A stretch of 64,000 nt of DNA from Tubulanus polymorphus. Its lineage: Eukaryota; Nemertea; Palaeonemertea; Tubulaniformes; Tubulanidae. Below are positions 56,115 through 64,000 of this stretch, piece by piece. Numbering within the stretch: the first letter of the stretch is position 1; each line of letters opens with the position of its first letter. The DNA lies in contig NC_134029.1 of NCBI RefSeq assembly GCF_964204645.1, positions 17,254,450-17,318,449 of the forward strand, written 5' to 3'. The notes under the pieces were generated by a model. That model did no database searches, was not told the origin of the DNA, and worked only from the letters and a program-made list of their open reading frames with translations. Made by a program: the position numbers and the translations under genes.

Positions 56115-57068
56115 ATGAATACAACTCGGATGAAAATTGGTCGAACTCATACCAGTAATATTGTCATCATGTCTGTGGTGAACAGGTCTGGGAGCTACCG
56201 TACTGTATTATTGGTAATTCTACCTATCTTCTTCCTTTTAGGAGTCTTCGGGAACTCAGCTACTTTCCTGATTATGATAAGTCGCAGATTCCGCAGTTTA
56301 TCTTACGCAAATTATCTTATCGTTTTGTCTCTCAGTGATTTCACGGTCTGCATCAATTATACATTGATGCCTGTTTTACAGTATGTTCTCTTTTACATTA
56401 AAGACGGACGTCCAATATTTATCATGAATTCGCCGATCAGTTGTCAAATCTATGATTTTGGGATGGTGCTTGCAGCCTGCAATAGTTCTTGGTTCATAGT
56501 AGCTATATCTTTAGAACGGGCGGCAGTTGTGCTCTTCCCGTTCACATCTCGTTTGATATGTACGCCGAGATTCGCTCGATTTTCTATATTGTTGGTCATT
56601 GCAGTAAATACACTTATTCTATATCTCACACCAGTTTTGTCAATACATTTTTCCACCCAGCTTCTTGGATGCTTTTATGAATTATTGGATCAAATTACTT
56701 TTTTCACCATAATTATTGTCCTCATTTACGTAATGCCGTTTACTTTGATTATTACATCAAATTCCGTAATAATAATTCATCTATTCAGAGGTTCGAAAAT
56801 TGTTTCGTCTGATCAGAAAACTACAAAATCAAAACGTACAACAAAAATGCTTGTAACAGTTTCGCTCGCATTTGCAATATTTACACTTCCGTCCACTATC
56901 ACTTCATTTTTACCAGTTTCACCGGAACAGATCGATTTTCTATATGGCATTTTCACACAATTCCATGTTTGTAACTATGTGGTAAATTTCTACATATATC
57001 TTTTGCTGGGACGAGAAATTCGAGAATATTTCTGTATGAAAATCTGCTGTAATAATTCATTGAAATAA
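56115..57068 (+). CDS. Class A (rhodopsin-like) GPCR, intronless
   Basis: A 317-residue receptor with seven predicted helices near 30-56, 66-92, 111-133, 154-176, 192-222, 244-268 and 275-298. NTT (2-4) and NRS (23-25) are glycosylation sites. Helix 1 has GN (46-47), helix 2 LSLSDF, and ERA (134-136) replaces DRY. C110 and C186 can form the usual outer disulfide. Helix 7 has NFYIYLLLGREIREYF, close to the NPxxY region but without Pro; CC (311-312) may be palmitoylated. TTKSKRTTKML before helix 6 is a basic G-protein contact region. Type is peptide-receptor-like (FMRFamide-receptor-like); ligand unknown. A decayed inverted copy lies at 46500-47360. Confidence 0.82.
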   Translation: MNTTRMKIGRTHTSNIVIMSVVNRSGSYRTVLLVILPIFFLLGVFGNSATFLIMISRRFRSLSYANYLIVLSLSDFTVCINYTLMPVLQYVLFYIKDGRPIFIMNSPISCQIYDFGMVLAACNSSWFIVAISLERAAVVLFPFTSRLICTPRFARFSILLVIAVNTLILYLTPVLSIHFSTQLLGCFYELLDQITFFTIIIVLIYVMPFTLIITSNSVIIIHLFRGSKIVSSDQKTTKSKRTTKMLVTVSLAFAIFTLPSTITSFLPVSPEQIDFLYGIFTQFHVCNYVVNFYIYLLLGREIREYFCMKICCNNSLK

Positions 57069-57690
57069 CCATTGATTTCAAGTTTATTCACTTTCATGTT
57101 TAGGTCAACAGATTCATATCCACGTCGAGATATTTAATTTTGATAATGATTCATAAATGTTGGTTCCGTTAAAAGACGTGTGTACTGCAGTTCAAACAGA
57201 ATCTATTCATACATTTCCATTTTTTAGAGTTCAGGATATATAAACAAATCAAACAAATTGAACGAATTGAGCGCCACAAATCCGCTGCTAACTTTTTTTA
57301 TTATTCAATCCCTTATCTAGATTATGAAAAATATCAAGCTATTAGAATAAATATAATCGATTCGAATACCCCAAGCAAATGATTTTCTATTTTCAAATAC
57401 AAAAACGGTTTTACTCGTTTCTATGTCTATAGGAATCTGATAGATTGTCAGAAATAGCAAGAAACACACGAGAATCTGAGAAAAAGCCTCTGGCTTCAAT
57501 TACTTAAAGGTTAGCTATTTTATGAATATCGTTGTCGCGATTGAAATTGCACTCAAGCGATAGTAAGATTAACTTATAGTTAACTCTTATTTCTGAACAG
57601 TCAACTGATCTATGTTATTAAATATACGGTACTGTTGTGCAGATAGTTTAGTTATTTAGATAAATGTATGGAGTTCATGGCCAGTGTTGT
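57069..57690. other. 3' flank of the second GPCR, no gene
   Basis: The first 40 bp are shared with the pseudogene copy (CATTGATTTCAAGTTT.ATTCACTTT). After that no gene or repeat is recognised. Confidence 0.4.
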
Positions 57691-58225
57691 TACTGCGTTG
57701 ATGCATGCGTCACACATAAACATAAATAGAAGTAATATAAATAAACAAGTCTGAAAGTGACGTAACTATGTGTCTACGTAGGTAAACCTAATACGGTGCG
57801 GCCATGGGCTGTGATGAGTGCAAAGGGACATTTATAGATAATTGTGACGTGTGCAGATACTTCATCACCCATACATGGATGGGAGGAATGTTGTGACGTA
57901 TGAATACGTTCCAAGCCATGTGTGGAAGAGGGCCTGCACACTTTACTAAAGATAAAATAATATAAAAGGGCTTAAGAAAGCTTTAGAGGGAGGCTGGAGA
58001 GAAGAGGTTTTAGGGAGAGCTCCGGGGAATGATCTTGTATACATCTTGTAAGAGAAAATGAACGAATAGATAGCTTAAGAAATTGTTAAGTTATATACGG
58101 GAGCCTTGTAAGAAAGTCAAGACCAAGGACTGCGATCCGGCCTAAAAGAGTGTCCCTCGCAACATCGTCGAGAGAAATCATTGGCACAACACTGGTAGAT
58201 ATACGCGACCATAACATTGGTGGAG
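57690..58225 (+). repeat. LTR-like repeat A with TATA box and primer-site-like end
   Basis: Blocks shared with 58990-59400: GAAAGTGACG, a TCT(A/G)CGTAGG block, TGACG.A.GAATACGT, ATATAAAAGGG or GTATAAAAAGGG, and AAGCTTAAGA. After it, AACATTGGTGGAGAATCC (about 58216) looks like the start of a retrotransposon primer binding site. No coding region follows, so it would be a solo or truncated LTR. Confidence 0.4.
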
Positions 58226-58989
58226 AATCCATACCCACAACAGTACAATGCCAATGCTGATACATGTACGTAATTGCTTATTCCACACAGATTTTAACAT
58301 CTGACCTGAAGCGTATTGATGTTAAGTATAATCGGCAGCAGTTTTGCCCGGATAGGAACATTTCAGGGAATCTGATCTTTCCTGTTTAATCGATCAGTCA
58401 TTTCATCTTTATGGGAGCATGATAAGTTGATCAAGGAATTGTGTTCGGATGTTTTGGGGAAAGTGACACAAATCCCGCAAAGACAAACTGTAGTTGGAAA
58501 TCGTAATTAAGACCGGTCTTGGAGTGAACATTGTTTGGAATTTAATGTATGTATTTAGCTTTGTAAATTTGTGATTTTTTTTTTAAAGTCTATAACACAC
58601 TTTGTGTCGCTTTAAAAGTTACCAACGTGAATTCTTCTTTCGCAATTTCGTCTATTATTCAACACTCAATTCAGTGTTCGCATTTTGCTTTATAAATTGT
58701 GGAACCTCTTTTTGTAGCTATCTATAACTAATTTCTAATTCTAAATCCAATGAAAACAACACGATCGCGGCAAATCAGGATGGAACCACTGCCGGGTCAA
58801 AGATGTTGATAAATCGGTCACAACCTGATTTTCTTTGTATCAAGCCGAACCGTGACTTCTTTCTAGTGCCTTCCACAAAACCTGCGTTTTTTTCCAAAAG
58901 AATTTCAGGATCATTGAGTGAAGAGCCCGGCCCTTTTTATTCATCGAAACAAAATGGGATATTTCCGTAAAGACTTACGTCGCACAAAA
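58226..58989. other. Non-coding, no gene recognised
   Basis: Between the two LTR-like repeats; no reverse transcriptase, gag or other coding sequence is visible. Confidence 0.35.
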
Positions 58990-59400
58990 GACATGAAATA
59001 GAAGATAGGTGAAAGTGACGGGGGTATCTGCGTAGGGATGCTGGATATAGCAGCAGCCTTGAGCGCTGGTATGTTTAAGTAGTAAACAAGTGGTAAACTC
59101 ATGACGTATAACATACGTACAAACCCTTAACATAGCTCGGGGTGGAATGGTGTGACGAGAGAATACGTCACAGGCTATGGTACCGAGCTATGTGGAAGTT
59201 TACGTCGCGAGTAACATTAGAACAGTATAAAAAGGGAGGGTTTCGGTACAGAAGGATGGAGAGTGGTGGGAAAGCTTAAGATAGGAAGCCGCTAGGTATG
59301 CAGTAGTGAGAATTGTATTATATATATATAAACTTTATTGTCAATATATATATATATATATAAGCTGATGTTAGAATAAAGGAAAAAATGTAGACCCACG
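58990..59400 (+). repeat. LTR-like repeat B
   Basis: Diverged partner of 57690-58225, with GTATAAAAAGGGAGG at about 59224 as TATA-like box. It ends in an (AT)n stretch (59317-59363) that precedes the large palindrome. Confidence 0.4.
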
Positions 59401-59437
59401 AGAAGTCATTAGTGTTATTCTAAAGGCAGTGGAATAT

Positions 59438-59626
59438 CAGTAATAGGGATAATAGGCTTTCAGATCAAAGGTCGAACGGTCGAGCTCGTAAAAAATGAAA
59501 ATAACAATAATTTACAGTTGAATTAGTCGCGCACACTCCTAATTCAACTGTAAATTATTATTATTTTCATTTTTTACTCACTCGCCCCTTCAACCTTTAA
59601 CCTGAAAGCCTATTATCCCTATTACT
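59438..59626. repeat. Large palindrome at the edge of fragment III
   Basis: Left arm (about 59439-59525) starts AGTAATAGGGATAATAGGCT and the right arm (59539-59626) ends with its reverse complement. The arms are about 87 bp and agree at about 75 positions, with the outer 25 bp and the inner 25 bp (AATTTACAGTTGAATTAG side) perfect or almost so. The loop is about 13 bp, TCGCGCACACTCC. The AT-rich element sequence starts directly after it, so the right arm may be the terminal repeat of the element. Confidence 0.85.
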
Positions 59627-59876
59627 CTTAAGATATTCACATATACATGAATAAAATATAAATGAATAACATTTAAATTGACAGATTATTCAATATAAAA
59701 GTGTAAGCTCTTATAGAATAGATATATAGATATATTTACAACATTATTTCAATATTCATATTTGTATGAGTTAGATTTTTAAACATTAAAAGTGTTAGTA
59801 AAGTGTGATTGAAATAATGCATGATATAAATCATTGAACTTCTAAAATCAATTTTAATAAAAAATTTAGTATTAAA

Positions 59877-62800
59877 ATGGAAGCAAATAAGTACTACTGC
59901 CCAACATGTAATATCAATATAGATAAATCCCAAAAAGCAAGACACAATAAAACTAAAACACATTTAGAGAATAAATTAAAATTAGAATATAAAGATGATA
60001 TATTAGAAACTAAATTAGATGAATTAAAGAATGAAAAAGAAATATATAAATGTGATACATGTAATCAACCATTCAGTGATAAAAGATATTATAATGAACA
60101 TTTAAAATCTAAAAGTCATATTAGAAATAAGAATAATGATATTTTAGGTGAAGATTATTTTGATAAAGATAATGATAAGAAACAGAAGACAATTAAAAGC
60201 ATAAAAAATAAATTAAACAATAAAAGACCATACATGGAAGATGTAAGAAAATATATTAATTCATTGAATAATAAAAAAGATATAGAGATAACCGAAGCAT
60301 TTAAAAGTGATATTGGTCCAGCAGCTATCGAGTTCAAATTTCATAAAGGCAAAACATTAGAAGAAAATAAAAAACATTTAGAAAATATGAAAGAAATAAT
60401 AAAAATAATAACTGATGTTGAATATCCTAAAATAAGTATATCAGTTAAAGTAAAGTTTATAAAATCTGAAGATAAACTATATAATATAAATTCGCATTCA
60501 CAACATATTATTTCAAAACAACATATAGATGATAAATTAGATAAATGTTATAATGAAGTAAAAACTAAAATAGAAGAGAAATATTTTGAAGGGTCTGGTT
60601 TAATATTTGATGAGATAATATTTATGACTTAACATGTTTATAACACAAAATATAATAAGTTAACTAAATCAAAACCAATTGATGAAAATAATGTATCATA
60701 TTATAAAGATCCAGATATTGAAGCATCGAGTTATATTTAACTACCATTTAAAACTAATGCTGTTATAAATGTACAAAATGAAGATGATAAATGTTTTCTA
60801 TGGGCAATAATTAGTTGTTTACATCCTGCAACTTATAATATTTGTAGATTAACTCATTATAAACCATTTGAAAATAATTATAAGATAGATAAGTATCCTG
60901 TTATAATTAAAAACATCCCAAAAATAGAAAGAGATAATAATATAAAGATAAATGTATTTGATTTAATCAAATTGCCAAATACAAAAGGTAACAATATAAA
61001 ACATTATACATTAGAACCTTTGTACCTATCAAAAGATTATGATTCAAACGATGTTATAGATATATTATATTATGAGAATCATTATATGTGGATTAAACAA
61101 ATAGATTTATTCTTTAGAACAGAAAGTGATCACCATGATAAAATATATCTATGTAGAAAATGTTTACATAAATTCAGTAATGAAAGTACATTATTATATC
61201 ATAAACAATTATGTGAAAATCATGATTATTGTAAATTAGTTTTACCAAATGAAAAGGATAAAATATTAGAATTCAAAAGATATGATTACAAAAATAAAGT
61301 ACCATTTGTAATATATGGAGATTTTGAATCATTAAATAAAGAATTAACTGATCAAGATAGAAAAGAAATATATTATAAAAGAAAGAAATTAAATTCTAAT
61401 GAAAATGATTTTTCAGATGAACCACCAAAAACAAATACTATTAAAAAGATTCATCAATCAGCTGCTGCTTTCGGGTTATATATAAAATCTGATTATCCAG
61501 AACTAATTGAAAGTGAATATTATGATTATAGAAATGAAAATGTTATCAATCATTTTTGTGACTTATTAATTGAATATGAAATAAGATTTAGTAAATTATT
61601 GAATACAAATATAGAAATTATAATGACAGAAGAAGATAAAGAAGAATTTGCGTTTGCAGATAAATGTTATAATTGTGAAAAGATATTTAATTATAGAGAT
61701 AATAAAGTAAGAGACCATGATCATTTGAACGGAAAGTTTAGAGGCGCCGCACATGAGAATTGTAACTTACAAGCTAAGAAAATTAATTTTGTACCAGTAA
61801 TATTTCATAATTTATCAGGATATGATGCACATTTATTCATCAAACAGTTATGCCATAAAATAGACGAAATTAATAATGAAATAGAAAGATTAAATTCAAA
61901 TAGATCAAAAGATAAAATACCAACTTATAAATTTAGAATGTTAGCTAAAACATCTGAGAATTAGATATCATTCCAATTTGGGTGTTTAAGATTTATAGAT
62001 TCATATAGATTTTTAAATAGTTCATTAGATAACTTATCAAAATCATTAGTTGATGATGAATTAAAAATATTAAAAGAATATTACCCAAATAATGATGATT
62101 CTAAATTAATGAGATATAAAGGAGCAATTCCATATTCTTTCTATAAAAATCATAATGATTTTAACATAACTGAATTATTGAAAGAACAATTCTATGATGA
62201 ATTAAAAAATGAATATGTTAAAGATGAAGTATATAATAGAACATTGAATATTTGGAATCATTTTAAAATAACAAATCATGGACAATTAGTAGATTTATAT
62301 TTAAAATCAGATGTATTATTATTAACCGATATATTCGAAAGGTTTAGAGATGTAAACCTAAAATATTTTAACATTGATCCTTGTCATTGTTATTCATCAC
62401 CAGGTTTAACATGGGATTGTGGATTAAAATTTACAGATATAAAAATGGATTTGTTAACAAATATAGATCAATTACTATTATTTGAAAAATCTATAAGAGG
62501 AGGAGTTTCAGGTGTATTAGGTGATAGATATTTCAATGTAAATGATAACCCCGGATATAAGTTATTATATATAGATGCAAATAATCTTTATGGATGGGCA
62601 ATGATGGAACCACAACCTTATGGAGTATTTGAAATAAGTGAAGTTTTACAACGTGAAAATAATGATAAATTTGATTGGAAGAAAAGAATTCTAGATATTG
62701 CAGATGATTCAGATACTGGTTACTTCTTTGTTGTAGATTTAGAATATCCTGAACATATTAAATTTAAATCTAGAAATCTAGCATACTGTCCAGAACATAA

Positions 62801-63902
62801 AACTGTAAAACATGAAGAATTATCAAATTATCAAAAAAGAATTAAACCCGAAAATCATATTCATACAGAAAAGTTAATGGTAACTCAAGAAGATAAATAT
62901 AATTATGTAGTACATTATAGAATGTTTTATCTAAAACAAGGAATGATCCTAAAAAAAGTACATAGATATATTTCATTTAGTCAATCTAAGTGGTTAGAAA
63001 AATATATAGATTTTAACACCAAACAGAGAACTGAAGCTAAAACTGATTTCGAGAAAGATTTCTTCAAGTTAATGAATAATGCATTCTATGGTAAGACTTG
63101 TGAAAATATTAGAAATAGAAATGATATTGAGTTAGTTAGTAATGGTAAAAGAATTAGACATTTACAAACATATCCTAAGTTTTTAGGTAACAGAATATTT
63201 GGTGAAAATTTAGCTGCAGTTAAAATGAGAAGAACATCAATGAAATTTAATAAACCAATCTATGTTGGCGCTTCAGTTTTAGAATTATCAAAATTACTAA
63301 TGTATGAATTCTATTATAATAAACTACAACCACTTTTTTGAGAAAAACATATAGAAATATTATATTTTGATACAGATTCTTACATATTAAAGATAAAAAC
63401 TGATAACATAACAGATGATTTAAAAACATTAAAACATCATTTTGATTTTAGTAATTATCATAAAAATCATGAATTGTTTAGCAATGATAATAAAAAAGTT
63501 CCAGGGAAGTTTAAGGATGAATTAGGTGGTGAAGAAATGATTTAATTCATTGGTATTAGATCTAAAATGTATTCATATAAAACTAAAGAACATGAAGCTA
63601 AAAAGTTAAGAGGAATAACCAAAAATGTAGTAGAAAAGAATATTCATTTCAAAGATTACATCAATTGTATATTCAATGAAGAAGTTAGAAAACATAAGAT
63701 GAGATGTTTAAGATCTGAAGATCATGAAATGTTTATTGAAGAAATTGAAAAGATAAGTCTAAACCCATTTGATGATAAAAGATATATTTTAGATAATGGA
63801 ATTCATACAGTTGCTTATGGTTGTAATTTAGATGAATATTTAAAATTTAAAAGAGAAGAAACAAAAGAGAACGAGATAATGAAAAGAATTCTAACGTGTT
63901 AA
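59877..63902 (+). pseudogene. Zinc-finger and protein-primed-type family B DNA polymerase, one frame with five stops
   Basis: A single frame of 1341 codons from ATG 59877 to TAA 63902, broken by TAA 60630, TAA 60738, TAG 61962, TGA 63339 and TAA 63543. N terminus: two C2H2 fingers (CPTCNINI and CDTCNQPFSD with paired His) and an unknown alpha/beta region. Next FLWAIISCLHP, then the exonuclease with YGDFES (Exo I), HNLSGYDAHLF (Exo II) and LKSDVLLLTDIF (Exo III). An HNH/endonuclease VII-like block (CYNCEKIF, RDHDHLNGKFRGAAHENC) sits between Exo I and II. Polymerase motifs: YIDANNLYGWAM (A), KLMNNAFYGKT (B), YFDTDSY (C). All core residues survive. Family known from linear, protein-primed genomes of viruses, plasmids and Polinton-like elements. 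Confidence 0.85.
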
Positions 63903-63931
63903 TCAAATTTTAATAAAAATATGTATTATAA

Positions 63932-64000
63932 ATGGAGAGTAAACAAACACACAGTGAGAACAACAAATTATTTCTAGATAGAATTAAAGATATCACAAAT
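63932..64000 (+). CDS. Start of the OB-fold-like element gene (partial)
   Basis: ATG 63932 after GTATTATAA begins MESKQTHSENNKLFLDRI, matching the gene at 6191 in fragment I. It runs off the window. It confirms that both fragments share the order polymerase then this gene, with about 30 bp between. Confidence 0.7.
   Translation, partial: MESKQTHSENNKLFLDRIKDITN

Larger units (their letters stand above)
59627..64000 (+). mobile_element. AT-rich virus-like element, fragment III (runs off the window)
   Basis: Very AT-rich, plus-strand. About 250 bp of leader, the zinc-finger/PolB gene, then the start of the next gene at 63932, in the same order as fragment I. It continues beyond the window end. 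In contrast to fragment I, I see no frameshift in 4 kb of coding sequence, only in-frame stops. Confidence 0.75.

Noticed and set aside
59877-63902. Alternative genetic code explaining the in-frame stops
   Set aside because: All three stop codons occur in the frame, and at the position of the 63543 TAA the other copy has an ordinary Glu codon, so mutation is simpler.
59627-64000. Bacterial or phage contamination as source of the PolB sequence
   Set aside because: It is linked in one window with animal transposons and occurs in two decayed copies between host-like sequences.

Overview
This is a 64 kb piece of an animal nuclear genome, most likely a marine invertebrate and plausibly a spiralian. 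The grounds are intronless class A GPCR genes in several related copies, a spliced gene with GT-AG introns, BEL/Pao and non-LTR retrotransposons, and hAT, ISL2EU and PIF/Harbinger-like DNA transposons. The phylum is a guess. Apart from two intact GPCR genes (600-1631 and 56115-57068), nearly everything recognisable is mobile or decayed.

Layout. 0.6-2 kb: a GPCR whose last 200 coding bases are tandemly duplicated. 2-3.7 kb: dispersed repeats and a Harbinger-like MITE. 5.4-10.3 kb: a very AT-rich, decayed virus-like element (fragment I) with the end of a family B DNA polymerase gene and a row of small genes. 10.3-14.3 kb: repeats. 14.5-15.4 kb: a two-exon relic of a small secreted cysteine-rich peptide. 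16.2-17.4 kb: a GPCR pseudogene holding an array of five hairpins. 17.8-19.1 kb: a hAT-like non-autonomous element with a 6-bp target duplication. 23.2-28.9 kb: a BEL/Pao element with almost identical LTRs but a damaged coding region. 30.2-32.8 kb: a decayed LINE (minus). 34.2-34.9 kb: a fold-back element. 37-43.8 kb: a ZNF862-type hAT relic interrupted by an ISL2EU transposon that carries a spliced SWIM/YqaJ nuclease gene and the tail of its DDE transposase. 44.6-45.9 kb: virus-like fragment II. 46.5-47.4 kb: an inverted pseudogene copy of the second GPCR. 47.8-48.5 kb: a Harbinger-like MITE nested in a fold-back element. 49.0-54.7 kb: a LINE whose ORF1 is split by a hAT relic. 56.1-57.1 kb: the second intact GPCR. 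57.7-59.4 kb: LTR-like repeats. 59.4-64 kb: a large palindrome followed by virus-like fragment III, a zinc-finger/DNA-polymerase gene that runs to the window end.

The most interesting system is the virus-like element seen in three pieces, all on the plus strand. Fragments I and III overlap at the polymerase tail and the next gene, so a gene order can be read: terminal repeat (now part of a palindrome), zinc-finger plus protein-primed-type PolB, a small OB-fold-like protein, a capsid-like protein, several one- or two-span membrane proteins, and a large conserved-looking protein. Many starts follow a T-rich stretch ending in TAAATAAATG, which looks like a shared start-site promoter. No integrase, packaging ATPase or protease is visible in the surviving parts, so assignment to Polintons/adintoviruses remains open.
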